Source: Schistocerca nitens
Taxonomy: Eukaryota; Arthropoda; Insecta; Orthoptera; Acrididae
Length of the DNA: 64,000 nt
Direction: 5' to 3'
Assembly (NCBI RefSeq): GCF_023898315.1
Contig: NC_064616.1
Span: 529,995,102 to 530,059,101, forward strand
In this document: one piece after another, positions 1 to 10,975 of the stretch
Layout of the letters: every line of letters begins with the position of its first letter
Position numbering within the stretch: the stretch's first letter is position 1
Position numbers and translations under genes: made by a program
Notes under the pieces: generated by a model
What the model was told of the DNA's origin: nothing
Databases searched by the model: none
What the model saw: the letters and a program-made list of their open reading frames with translations, nothing else

Positions 1-179
1 TGAAGCTGTAGGAAATGTACAAAATCCAATGACCGATACACTGGATTTTCAGATCTATAGTGTTACGCTTTCTGGTAGAAATGCCTGCGATTTAGAATCA
101 AGTCTCTCCGTTCAACTTCACACTTGCGTTGGATCCCAAGGAGATCTCTTTTAATGATTAGAGTGCCTGTGAATCATAT

Positions 180-355
180 TTGTGGAACTCTCATACCTCG
201 AAATGAGTCACTTTTTTGAACCTATCTGCTAAGGACCCCATAAAGCAAAATTCCAGCATGGTTTTAGCCAGCCTCTCTGTATCTTGTAACTGTTCCTCAG
301 TCTTTGACCCACCCTCCCTGCAGCTTTGTCCATGTGATTATTCCAATTTAGGTCA
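180..355 (+). repeat. Unclassified dispersed repeat, copy 1
   Basis: This stretch resembles 3640-3800 in the same orientation. Both carry an imperfect block around TACCTCGAAATGAG, a GGCTAAG/TGCTAAGG-type block and a shared CTCAGTCTTTRACC block, in the same order and at similar spacing. I see no coding potential or terminal structure. The family is not recognised. Confidence 0.55.
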
Positions 356-360
356 GAGCT

Positions 361-516
361 GAAAATGGTTCAAATGGCTCTGAGCACTAAGGGACTCAAC
401 TTCTGAGGTCATTAGTCCCCTAGAACTTAGAACTAGTTAAACCTAACTAACCTAAGGACATCACACACATCCATGCCCGAGGCAGGATTCGAACCTGCGA
501 CCGTAACGGCCTCGCG
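361..516 (-). repeat. SINE, family A, truncated at the tRNA head
   Basis: Minus-strand copy of the most common SINE of the window. The full unit has a tRNA-like head with an A box (TGGCCGAGCGG) and a B box (GGTTCGAATCC), a body running through GGATGTGTGTGATGTCC, and a 3' end TCAGAGCCATTTGAACCA. This copy ends just after the B-box region. A perfect 10-bp TSD, GGTCAGAGCT, flanks it at 351-360 and 517-526. Confidence 0.92.
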
Positions 517-526
517 GGTCAGAGCT

Positions 527-1895
527 CAGCGGAAGTCGGAGAGTGCTATATCTAACCTCTTTTGCATCCCATAGAGAAACAAGGTGAGTTGAGTTAATGC
601 AACAGGACCATGTTTTGACCACTCGGTGGAAATGGAAACATGTTGTCATAGCTGTGCCAACTATGTACAATGTGTAAGGCCAGCACCAAACGAAGCTATC
701 TCTTGAAAAACGAAATAGTAGAAAAGACAGTACAAGCAGTTACGGTGGTGTTTCTTATTGGGAAAATTAGGAAGACCCCACATCATAGAGGGACGGGAAG
801 ATGGATGAGGATTATGCAACTGCTTGACATGTGTTTCCAAACTACATACAAGGTACTGCATTCCGAATGGGATCTGCATCTCTCAGCAGGCATTCATGTC
901 TGTAAGATATTACTATGACCCTCTCTGCTGACATATTGAAAACAAATACCATATGCATGCTGACAGCGAACATACATGACTATCATACTAAATATATAGG
1001 TATCGGTCCATTGGAGCAGGTGGCCAACGATCGAAGTCGCTTGCACAGCTCAATGTAAAATTTCGTCACCCATACTGTAGGAGAACCATATTCCACAGAC
1101 TATCAATCACAAGAGTGGGTTCCTGTGATTTTCTTTCATATGCAGTCTGATACATTGTTTTTCTGCTGTAACACATCCAAGCAGTGTATGACTACAGCTT
1201 CGTACATTGCTGTACATTTTGTTTTTCCGCCACAACTTCGAGGTCTGTGTCAAGTACTAAACCGACATTAACAGGTTTTTCATCTATCTAATCATACAGA
1301 AAACTGACATCACTTGGTGTAAACCATGCTGCTGAAATAAGAGACAGAGGTGATGATTCTTATCGAAAAAACGTTGAGAACGGAAAGAGGAGTAGAAGAG
1401 TTTGTGGTATTGTGGAGTGTTTCCAAACAGCTGTCCAAAGGTGATCTTTACATTTAAGGGGAGTTGGAATGCCCTATCCCAACAATCTTAAATTTAGTGG
1501 CTTGGATTCCCTGTATTTCAGGAACCACTGTAGCCATTGACATGAAACTTTTACAGGACGTTAAACTGTATGTTCTGAGTCTACTGAACTACAATAATTG
1601 CATTTCAGCCACTGTTTTTGGAAATACAATTTTTTAATTACATGTTTAAAATTTTGTGTAGTTTTTTGTATGTAATCCTAAATAATTTTTATTATACTTA
1701 ACATTATGTTCTTCTTTTAGCTCAGCAGACTCAGGGTATGTATGTTATTACTCCCTGAAAATTTGAATACTCTACTCCAAGTGGTTTCTGAGATTTATGG
1801 AAAAATGCAACAGAAAACGTAAATTTTCAGGAACAGTTGTAAAGTTTGTAACTCACGTAATATATGATTAATTTTTTATTTTTAATCACTCAGAA
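527..1895. other. No gene recognised
   Basis: There is no convincing coding sequence or named repeat here. The part from about 1500 to 1890 is AT-rich and directly follows the 3' end of the Mutator-like coding remnant, so it may be that element's 3' flank. Confidence 0.5.
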
Positions 1896-2571
1896 TCACC
1901 CTGCACCATACTGTATATCATTCTCTTGAACTTTTGCCAAGTTTTTTCTTCTTTTATTCATTCTGGACTCCTTAGTGGCCAACTGTTCTGCATACTCTGC
2001 TTTATCAATGAAAACTTTGTCCATCCATTCAAGTTCTCTGATACAGTTTGCTCCAGGATTAATTCCCATATGCTGTAGCACTTTCACCCTAGCAATGTTG
2101 CCGTCATTAAAGGCAATAACATCGTCACTGACCCCTCCAGTTTAGTGTCTTCATTCCAACAAAAATATTTTTTGGTAAGCGAGTCCATATAACATTACTG
2201 AACGACTCATTGGAATTTTGAGTCTGACCATACAGACACTTCAGTAATTTTGCATTTGCAAGGTCTCTGTGAATAGATTTTATGATATCCACGACTGCTG
2301 CTGCGATGGAATGTTTATGGCTGTATGAACTGTTTCAGTTCTGGGCATTGCGGTAATTGCACCATGAATCAGGTCCAGGAGGTCAAAGGTGGTGTACTGG
2401 TTTATCATGAGTTGACAGTCTGTGGAAGAAAGTAGCCCATACTGCCTGCTTCATTTTCAACAAATCCTCAGTTCTAATGGCCATCCAATAACACTGCTGT
2501 AGTTCATCAATCATTTTGTCTGTCAGCCTGCTTCTTATGGTTTTACCATCAGAAAGTATCATTTCTCTCAA
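1896..2571 (-). pseudogene. Mutator-like transposase remnant (C-terminal part)
   Basis: Two open blocks on the minus strand, 2571-2383 and 2087-1896, read in different frames and resemble the C-terminal half of the Mutator-like transposase-type proteins common in arthropod genomes. The first block contains SDGKTIRSRLTDKMIDELQ and a STHDKPVHH segment. The stretch between holds a degraded TQNSNESFSNVIW-like motif in another frame. The last block has MGINPGAN, a Lys/Arg-rich tail and ends in YGAG and a stop, which matches the usual end of these proteins. At least two frame changes separate the blocks, so it is not functional. No upstream half is visible beyond 2580. Family assignment is from motif memory; a domesticated host copy is unlikely given the breaks. 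Confidence 0.6.
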
Positions 2572-3535
2572 ACTTTGTGTTTATACTATGAAACGATACG
2601 ATACTGTTTTTGTCAGTGCTACCAATACAAACACGTAATAAAACCTTTATAACACAGCAATCCACAGACTTCTATATAAAAAATTACCGATTTCTATAGA
2701 TCTTGAAGTAATGGACGTAAAAATTTTAACATTTTCAATTGGTGTGGATTATATTTAAAAAAATAAAATACTTCCCATGTGAGTTTACAAGTGATACATA
2801 TATCATTTCTTTCGGAAAATTGCAAATTTTATAATGAGATAAAAATCCGAAAATGTGAAATTTTTTTTTTGTACTCTGAGCACTGACTCCTCATACTGTA
2901 TGTGCGTCTTGCACGCAGGTATATGGTCGCTGATTCAGTGTTCTCAGTGGTAGTCATCCTAACTTCCAAATCTCTCATTTTTATGACTTACAGTACATAA
3001 CCACATGTGGACCAAAGCGCTATTCTGCAGGGCTTAAGCCCATAGAGATGGACAGTATGCACTATCAGTTGTCAATTGTATTGGCGGGGGCATGGAATGA
3101 TTTTCACAAAACAGACTAGCATATAAGTACCCTCATCCCTCAGAATTTATTGGCACATTTTCATCAGTTTTACTTATTTTCCATCAGTTTTCGTAATTTT
3201 ACTGGGTTTTCCTTCATTTCAGTGCATTTTCCTCAATTACTTGAGGTCCAAATCACACCTCTCGGTGGGTTGTCATGTCAACAAAATGTCACATCGCGTC
3301 GATCTCATAACGCTATCGGCCAATGACACTGCAGCATTGTTCTCGATTTCTCTATCATTGCTAAACCACTCCCTCCTTTGCGAGGGTCATATACATGTGG
3401 ACATATCGCGAACCTTGTTACACAGCCTACATCACATGATACAAATACTGTTTCCTAGTGTAGGAAATGTCATCAGCAGAGAGGAAGGGCAAAAACTATG
3501 TTCTTTAACCGAAACTCTATAAATTCGGTGAGATT
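2572..3535. other. No gene recognised
   Basis: AT-rich DNA without recognisable coding sequence. An open frame at 3241-3522 on the plus strand resembles no family known to me and lacks a methionine start (TTG), so I do not call it a gene. Confidence 0.5.
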
Positions 3536-3639
3536 TTATAACGATTTGCCATCTCCCCCTATCTGGATGGAGTTACAAAGTATTCTCGCATTCATGGAAT
3601 AGAGTTGGGGATTCAAATCTCTAGTACTCAGTCCTCTAC

Positions 3640-3800
3640 TTCGAAACGAGCTACTCCTTTGTTGAACATATAGGCTAAGAACCCAGAGCAAAAAACTGTA
3701 TGGCGTCTCTCTATGCATCTCGTAACTCTTCCTCAGTCTTTAACCAATCCTTCCTGAAACACTGTCTCCAATTTAATTTGAAACTGATCATAAGTAGAAG
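3640..3800 (+). repeat. Unclassified dispersed repeat, copy 2
   Basis: Partner of 180-355 (see there). The two copies are clearly diverged, so the duplication is not recent. Confidence 0.55.
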
Positions 3801-4049
3801 ACTACTATACCTGCTACATTGGATGTCTCATGAATGAACAGAATGAGCTGAGTTCCACATAATCAGTACACTTCGATATTTTGCTTCTGCAGAGAGTATA
3901 ACGCCTATTCCAAACTTGTACTGACAGGCGCTAGTGATACAGACCGGTTTTCTCATTCCAGTACTGTAACTGTTGTTCTGCGAAAGCTGTTCTGTATTAA
4001 TCTTACTCGTGTCACCCATCCAATTACACACCATAACTAGATGCTCGCA

Positions 4050-4243
4050 TGCAGGCGTGCGGGGTAGCCGCGCGCTCTATGGCGTCTTCTCACGGTCCGC
4101 ACGATTCGAGGTTCGAGTCCTCCCTCGGGCATGGGTGTGTGTGTCGTCCTTAGAGTAAGTTAGTTTAAGTTAGATTAAGTAGTGTGTAAGCTTAAGGACC
4201 GATGTCCTCAGCAGTTTGGTCCCATAAGACCTTACCACAAATA
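4050..4243 (+). repeat. SINE, family B (tRNA-Leu-like head)
   Basis: The head has a B-box-like GGTTCGAGTCC, followed by the GGGTGTGTGTGT junction, the body AAGTAGTGTGTAAGCTTA and a 3' part (CTCAGCAGTTTGGTCCCATAA) homologous to the family A tail. No clear TSD; the flanks share only an imperfect GCTYGCAT. Confidence 0.85.
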
Positions 4244-5139
4244 TCCAATATATAGCTTGCATACAGAGGAGTTTAGCACTTCTCATTGGTGTATAGTAGA
4301 TAAAACGCTCATACATTTGAGAGTGCTGTGGTGATATAACAGATGATTAAGAAGAAAAAGAGGAAGAAGAACAGTCTGTGTTATATATGATGAAGCTCCA
4401 GATGGAAGTAGTTTGAAAATTTTATGTAAATCACTTTTGTTATCAATTCTGTAGAATCGTTGTAGTGCCTGGATTCGATAGCAAGACGGTGTTGGGAAGA
4501 GAGAAATGATCGTAGAACTAAAACACAAACATACAGCAGCGATGTCAGAAGTCTGAAATTACACACCATGTTGCACTGAGTGAACAGAACTCTACCACAC
4601 ACACAACATTTATCAAACAAATGTATAAACTGGGATTGCAGTGCCTCACAGCTCCCATCACTAACCTAGAATCACTGCAGTTATCAAACTGAAGACTCGA
4701 TTTATGTCCAAGATGTGGCGGAGAAATAGAATAATTCGCATACATCGTCGTAAATCTAGAGGAGGGTGTTGAAATAGGTTTTCCATCAATGGACATGATT
4801 CGTCACACATGTGTTGGAAGTCCTCTGCTTACTGTGGTATGTAAAGGTTTGCTGCTAACGATTGCAGGTAGATAGCGTCCTAATTGTAAGGCACACAGAG
4901 AATACGCAACTGTACACAAGTTGAACACAAGTTACACCACGCAACTAATGCATGGGGAAAAATAGTTAAATGCATGATAAATGACCTGCCACAATATCTG
5001 CCTCTCTCTAGAATGCTCTCTCGGTGTCAAGACGCAATCAGGATACTTTTAACAGTATAATTACGTGCATTAAGTTACGTTGACATCGGTTTCGTGATGG
5101 TATTCCTTGAGCGATCAGAAAAATATGCAATCTATTTAA
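4244..5139. other. No gene recognised
   Basis: Several short open frames overlap on the minus strand between 4283 and 4796 but none resembles a known family, and their codon content looks random. No repeat is recognised. Confidence 0.45.
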
Positions 5140-5680
5140 TTATGTCTTTTAATGCACCTTACAAGACCTGCATCTTCCAAAACAGCAGAGAATGATGAGC
5201 TTTTCCTGCCAAACAAAAGAAAAACGAAATCCCAGCTAATTGAATTAAAGAATAAACAATACATCCTTCGCTATGTAACTGACATTGATTTGCATTTCCT
5301 GTCGTAAGATCCTTACTCCCTTCCCAACAATTTCCAAATGGAGAGTAGAGGGGGTGTGAGGCAGTGGGAGGAAAGTGCTGGGGGATTTCCCAGAGTGGGA
5401 GGGGTTAATTAATTTTTCTGTTTAGGTACTTAGTCAGTTAATTTTATACCAAAGGTTTGCTTGAATTGGTGAGGAGGTTTCCCAGAGGGGTGGGGGAGAT
5501 GGAGACAGAGAGGGAGGGGTGGAAGGTTTCTCAGAAGGATGATTATCCCCAGTGGTTTGTAAATCAGTTAACAGAACAATAGGTTAAGGGGAGATGGAGG
5601 GCAATGGGGTCATAAATCAAGCAACTTTTCTGATGAAGGTATGCTTGCCCCTGAATGTATGCAACCCACACTAACAAACT
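5140..5680 (+). repeat. Unclassified G-rich repeat, copy 1
   Basis: Shares an ordered set of blocks with 19370-20400: AACAGCAGAGAATGATGAGC, an AATAAACAATAYAYCCTT block, runs of GGGAGG and GGGTGGGG, GAGGGGTTAATTAA, AACAGAACAATAGGTTAAG and a final GTATGCTTGCCCCTGA. No protein or terminal repeat could be assigned. Confidence 0.6.
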
Positions 5681-5960
5681 GCCTCAGAACGAACTTTGAC
5701 CCACTACTTCTGTGTAGTGAATGACACCCTTTCGTAAACATTGTGAGTCATCTTTCCTGTGGAAAGGAGGAAGGCAGAACAGGTGGCCACCACTTTGTAC
5801 AAAATTTAGGAAATGTGTTATAAGTTTCCATTCTTTTGCTCCATGTTGTGAGCTTCTGATGGAAGGCTGTTTTGCCGCTCGCCCTGGTATTGCTGCGATA
5901 AGTGCAGTTTCCACAATCAGATACTGATGGCAAAGTAAGTCTGCAAAACTCTCCTGCAGT

Positions 5961-6211
5961 GATGATGATGATGTTTGGTTTGTGAGGCACTCAACTGCAC
6001 AGTCATTAGCACCTGTACCAAGTCCCAATTTTTTCACAGACCAATCTAGCCACTGTCACGAATGATGATGATGATGACGAAATGATGAGGACAACACAAA
6101 CACCCAGTCCCCAGGCAGAAACAATCTCCAACCCGGCCGGGAATCAAACCCAGGACCCTGTGATCCAGAGGGAGCAACGCTAGCCACTAGACGACGAGCT
6201 GCGGACATTGT
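5961..6211 (-). repeat. SINE, family D (tRNA-derived, GATGAT-rich tail)
   Basis: Minus-strand unit. The head lies at the right, with CCGGCCGGGAATCAAACCC (B-box complement), CAACGCTAGCCACTAGACGA and AGCTGCGGAC. The tail at the left is a GATGAT run and TTTGGTTTGTGAGGC. The flanks share CTGCAGT at 5954-5960 and 6212-6218, a possible 7-bp TSD. Confidence 0.8.
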
Positions 6212-6499
6212 CTGCAGTAGTCACCAACAGGGAGAGTGGAAGGTTGTCAGGTGAGATACTGTAGGTTGCAAGCAGACAGTGGAACTCAGAACAACTTGCT
6301 CTCTGCCCTCTGCTGCCGACTTGACACCATACTTCTTCTCCTCTCTCCTTGACATCCTAACGCAAATGACTCCATCAAGATATCAGCCACCTGACTTCCC
6401 TTTCCCTAGGTGCGCCTTATGTACGCCATTCAGTGAATCAATGTGTTTTAAACCTTAATTATTCTTGTTATTATTTCAAGTTCTACACCACCTTTCTTC

Positions 6500-7121
6500 T
6501 GATCCGCAACGGCCCAGCAGGCAGCAACGCCAGACCATCGCTGTGGCATGATTCAGGTTGGGCGCATCTGGGTGCTGAAGTGGGCAAGTAAGTAGCAGGC
6601 TGACCATCATCGAACAGTTTGTCGTCGCTTCACTGAAACTCAATCAACTGTCATTCCCTTTGGTTCTAGGGATACGGATAGAGTGGCAGCACGACAGTGT
6701 GTATTCTATAGCTCCGATAGCCTCGGTGTTTAAGGGCCAAGCCCGTGCTTAGGACGGAGTGTCTCTGAGTGTATGAGTACGTTTGCACCCGTTCATCGGA
6801 CCAGTCAGCACATCTTGCCTCGCTGTGGTAATTTAATGATTATTCTGAGTGGCTGAGCTCGATTCTTTCTGTCAATGCATAATTTTTTTAGTGGCGCTGT
6901 GGCAGTGACTTTGCGTAGCGTTACCACAAAGGTTTCTTTTTATATAGCACAACAACGCTTGCGTTTCTGTGTGCCCAGCACTGGGATCTGTAGCATTGGC
7001 GGTACGCCTTGTTCACATACGGACTGGAGGACAAGCCCAGCGCCAACCTCCCCTTCTTGAGCACACCTGGCAAAAGTTTTAAAAAAATTAAATATATAGA
7101 ATAAAATTACCCTGCTGCGCA
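6500..7121 (-). mobile_element. LTR-like fossil fragment (family of 14.1-15.2 kb)
   Basis: Homologous, in inverted orientation, to the first part of the LTR-like block starting at 14056, and to 27.0-28.2 kb. It ends at 7121 in the same TG-starting edge as the other copies when read on the minus strand. It is an old, partial copy. Retroelement family not assigned with certainty, probably Ty3/gypsy-like. Confidence 0.5.
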
Positions 7122-7466
7122 CCACTCCTCCCCTGTTACAAACAACTGGGCCCGAAATTTGCCTTTGATTATCCTCTGCACTAATCTCGTACATCTACTT
7201 ATATAATTGTCGAGTACATTGTGCACATTACACCAAACTTTTTGCCCGTGGGAGCTGATTTACATGGATTGTTTTCTAATTCTGTATTATTATTCTTAAG
7301 TTTCAGTTTCATGAACCTTTTTTACAGTTATGCTGCATTATCCTTATTTTGATTTTTGAAGCTATACTAATTTCTGAGAAGAAGTTAAGGATTTCTTCTC
7401 CTCAGAAGGAAATTGGACAACTCTCAAACCGTTATTACTAGTTTCATCATGTCGATGCCCGTGTAC

Positions 7467-7657
7467 GCCGGCCGGTGTGGCCGTGCGGTTCTAGGCGCTT
7501 CAGTCTGGAACCGCGTGACCGCTACGGTCGCAGGTTCGAATCCTGCCTCCGGCATGGATGTGTGTGATGTCCTTTAGGTTAGTTAGGTTTAATTAGTTCT
7601 AAGTTCTAGGCGACTGATGACCTCAGAAGTTAAGTCGCATAGTGCTCAGAGCCATTT
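7467..7657 (+). repeat. SINE, family A, full length
   Basis: Complete plus-strand unit from GCCGGCCGGTGTGGCC to the CAGAGCCATTT end. A perfect 11-bp TSD, TGCCCGTGTAC, is at 7456-7466 and 7658-7668. Confidence 0.95.
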
Positions 7658-7668
7658 TGCCCGTGTAC

Positions 7669-8030
7669 TTGTGCTGGGTACTTGGTAGTGCAACTAAATG
7701 AAAGTAATATTTCTCTAGCTTGGGAGATATTTTTAATTTTGTTTTTGCGAGCATTAGTTAAGTTGCTGCATGGCATGGATTATGCTACGGATTTGGGTAT
7801 TATGTTGACAAGGTCACAACTGTTAATTCATAATCACACTTAACCGCAAGCCTTCACGAAATTACTCATATTTGCTGGCATGATGGAAAACATTTTTATT
7901 CGGTTTACATATAAATAACGGAGCATCAGATCAAAAAGCTTCTTCCACACTGACTATTTACTTTAAAGCAGTGAAGAGGAAAGGCACTGCCTTTGATGGC
8001 TTGGTGCTCTAAGTCAACTGAACAGTTAAT
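7669..8030. other. No feature recognised
   Basis: A short AT-rich spacer between a SINE and a Tc1-like element, without coding or repeat signal that I can name. Confidence 0.5.
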
Positions 8031-9576
8031 TACACTGAAGCGCCAAAGAAACTGGTATAGGCATTCATATCCCAATACAGAGATATGTAAACAGGCAGCA
8101 TACACCGCTGCGGTCGGCAACGCCTATATAAGACAATATGTGTCTGGCGCAGTTGTTATATCGGTTACTGCTGCTACAATAGTAGGTTATCAATATTTAA
8201 GTCAATTTGAACGTGGTGTAATAGTCGGCACACGAGCGATGGGACACAACTTCGCTGAGGCAGCGATGAAGTGGGGATTTTCCCGTTCGACCATTTCACG
8301 AGTGTACCGGGAATATCAGGACATCAGATCTCCGACTCGCTGCATCCCAGATATTCTCGACAATATTCATGTCTGGGGCGTTTGGTGGCCAGCGGAAGTG
8401 TTTAAACTCAGAAGAGTGTTTCTGTAGCCACTCTATAGCAATTCTTGGCGTATGAGTTGTCGCATTCAATGGTTCAAATGGCTCTGAGCACTATGGGACT
8501 TAACTTCTGAGGTCATCAGTCCCCTAGAACTTAGAACTACTTAAACCTAACTAACCTAAGGACATCACACACATCCATGCCCGAGGCAGGATTCGAAGCT
8601 GCAACCGTTGCGGTCGCGCGGTTCCAGACTGTAGCGTCGCGCGGTTCCAGACTGTAGCGCCTAGAACCGCTCGCCCACCACGGCCGGCGTTGTCGCATTG
8701 TCCCGCTAGAATTGCCCTAGTCTGTCGGAATGCACAGTGGACATGAATGAATGCAGGTGATCAGACAGGATGCTTACGTACATATCACCTATCAGAGTCG
8801 TATCTAGACATATCAGGGGCCCCATATCAGTCTAACTGCACTCGCCACCATTAAGGAGCCTCCACCAGCTTGAAAAGTCCCCTGCTGACATGCGGGATCC
8901 ATGGATTCATGAGGCTGTCTCCATACCCGTACACGTCCCTCCGCTCAATGCAATTTAAAACGAGACTCGTCCGACCAGGCAACGTGTTACAAGTTATCAA
9001 CAGTCCAATGTCGGTGTTGACGGGCCCAGGCGAGGCATAAAGCTTTGTGTCGTGCAGTCGTCAAGGGTAGACGAGTGGGCCTTCGGCTCCGGAAGCCCAT
9101 ATCGATGACCTTTCTTTGAATGGATCACACGCTGACACATGTTGATGGCCCAGCACTGAAATCTGCAGCAATTTGCGGAAGGGTTGCACTTCTGTTACGT
9201 TGAACGATTCTCTTCAGTCGTCGTTGGTCCTATTCTTGCAGGATCTTTTTCCAGCCGCAGCGATGTCGAGGAATTGATGTTTTAACGAATTCCTGATATT
9301 TTCGGTACACTCGTGAAATGGTCGTACGAGAAAATTACCACTTCATCGCTGCCTCGGTGATGTTGTGTTCCATTGCTCGTGTGGCGACTATAACACCACG
9401 TTCAAATTCACTTAAATATTGATAACGTACCATCGTAGCAGCAGTAACCGATCTAACAACTGCGCCAGACACTTGTTGTCTTACATTGGCGTTTCCGACC
9501 GCAGCGTTGTATTCTGCCTGTATTTGAATGCAGATGCCTATATCAGTTTCTTCATTATAGTTTCTGGCGCACCGTA
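8031..9576 (-). mobile_element. Tc1-like transposon, fold-back rearranged, with a nested SINE
   Basis: The left end begins TACACTGAAGCGCC. About 290 bases (8031-8325) are an inverted, roughly 85 percent identical copy of the right end (9257-9576), and both carry the transposase N-terminal segment SRTTISRVYRKYQE or its equivalent. Minus-strand coding runs leftward from about 9420 and is broken by stops; pieces such as SRRPTRLPLTTARHKAL and AWSDESRFKL are readable. A C-terminal WPPNAPDMNIVENIW segment sits near 8340-8385 and is directly abutted by the inverted N-terminal copy, so the normal 3' end has been replaced. A SINE interrupts it at 8467-8688. It is non-autonomous as it stands. Confidence 0.85.
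8467..8688 (-). repeat. SINE, family A, with internal duplication
   Basis: Minus-strand copy nested in the Tc1-like element. A perfect 11-bp TSD, GTTGTCGCATT, is at 8456-8466 and 8689-8699. Near the head the block GTCGCGCGGTTCCAGACTGTAG is partly duplicated in tandem, making this copy about 25 bases longer than its relatives. Confidence 0.95.
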
Positions 9577-10192
9577 AGATTAGCTACAGTCCATTCAGCG
9601 TCCCCGTTTGTATATTCCCTTCCTTAATGATAGATCCTACTCATTTTCGTTACTTTAAATGATGGTTATTTACTCTGACCCCTACAACCCATACATGCAT
9701 AACACTTTATATACAAGGCAAAAGAACACGTAACACACCATAATGGTCCTCAGCTCAGAAAACATATCTTTAACAAATTAGTCTTCATATCTGTGAACTT
9801 GGAATATTACCTTTCCCACTCTTCAAGTTATACACTGAGGTTACAAAAGTCATGGAAACGCACCTAATACCGGGTCGGACCTCCTCTTTCCCGGCGTAGT
9901 GCAGCAACTCAAAGTGCTTGGATCAACACGTCGCTAGAAATCCCCTGCAGAAATATAAAGTTATGCCGCCTCTATTGCCATCCATAATCGCGAAAGCGTT
10001 GCCTGTACAGGATTTTGTGCACGAATAATATCTCGAATGTCCCATAAATGTTTGGTTGGATTCGTGTCTGGTGATCTGGGTGGCCAAATCATTTACACGA
10101 ATTGTCCAGGATGTTCTTCAAACCAGTCACGAACATTTGTGACCCAGTGACATGGTTCATTGTCATCCATAAAAATTCCATCGTTTTTTCGG

Positions 10193-10516
10193 GGCCATTG
10201 TGGCCGAGCGGTTCTAGGGGCTTCAGTCCGGAAGCGCGCAGCTGTTACGGTCGCAGGTTCGAATCTTGCCTCGGGCATGGATGTGTGTGCTGTTCTTAGG
10301 TTAGTTAGGTTTAAAAGCCGACCGGTATGGCCGTGCGGTTCTAGGCGCTTCAGTCTGGAACGGCTTGACCGCTACGGACGCAGGTTCGAATCCTGCCTCG
10401 GGCATGGATGTGTGTGATGCCCTTAGGTTAGTTATGTTTAAGTAGTTCTAAGCTCTAGGGGCCTGATGACCACAGATGTTAACTCCCATAGTGCTCAGAG
10501 CCTTTTGAACCATTTT
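10193..10516 (+). repeat. SINE family A dimer inserted as one unit
   Basis: Two head-to-tail units. The first (10193 to about 10309) stops in the body after TTAGTTAGGTTTAA. The second (about 10313-10516) is complete. One TSD, TTTTTTCGG, flanks the pair at 10184-10192 and 10517-10525, and the missing tail of unit 1 does not reappear after unit 2, so this is a dimer and not a SINE inserted in a SINE. Confidence 0.85.
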
Positions 10517-10776
10517 TTTTTTCGGAACATGAAGTCCATGAATGGCTGCAGATGGTCCCCAAGTAGACGAACATTTACCATTTACAGTCAATGATCGGTT
10601 GAGCTGTACAGGAGGACCCAGTCCATCCATGTAAACACAGCACATACCATTATGGAGCCACCACCAGCTTGCGTTGTGCCTTGTTGACAACTTAGGTCCA
10701 TAGCTTTGTGGCGTCCACACCAGGATCGAACGCTACCATCAGCTCTAACCAACTGAAATCGGGACTTAACTTAGCA

Positions 10777-10975
10777 AATGCCTCAAATGGCTCTAACCAC
10801 TATGGGACTTAACATCTGAGGTCATCAGTCCCCTAGAACTTAGAAACTACTTAAACCTAACTAACCTAAGGACATCACACACATCCATGCCCGAGGCAGG
10901 ATTCGAACCTGTGACCGTAGCGGTCGCGTGGTTCCAGACTGAAGAGCCTAGAACCGCTCAGCCACAGTGGCCGGC
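10777..10975 (-). repeat. SINE, family A, full length
   Basis: Nested in the Tc1-like element. A perfect 12-bp TSD, CTTAACTTAGCA, is at 10765-10776 and 10976-10987. Confidence 0.95.

Noticed and set aside
5684-6037. Minus-strand frame of 117 codons
   Set aside because: Overlaps a SINE tail with a GATGAT run and shows no family motif.
10102-10417. Plus-strand open frames of 65-85 codons
   Set aside because: They run through SINE heads; similar frames (CGSRRF...YGRRFESCLGHGCV) appear wherever this SINE occurs, e.g. 461-670 and 4.0-4.2 kb.
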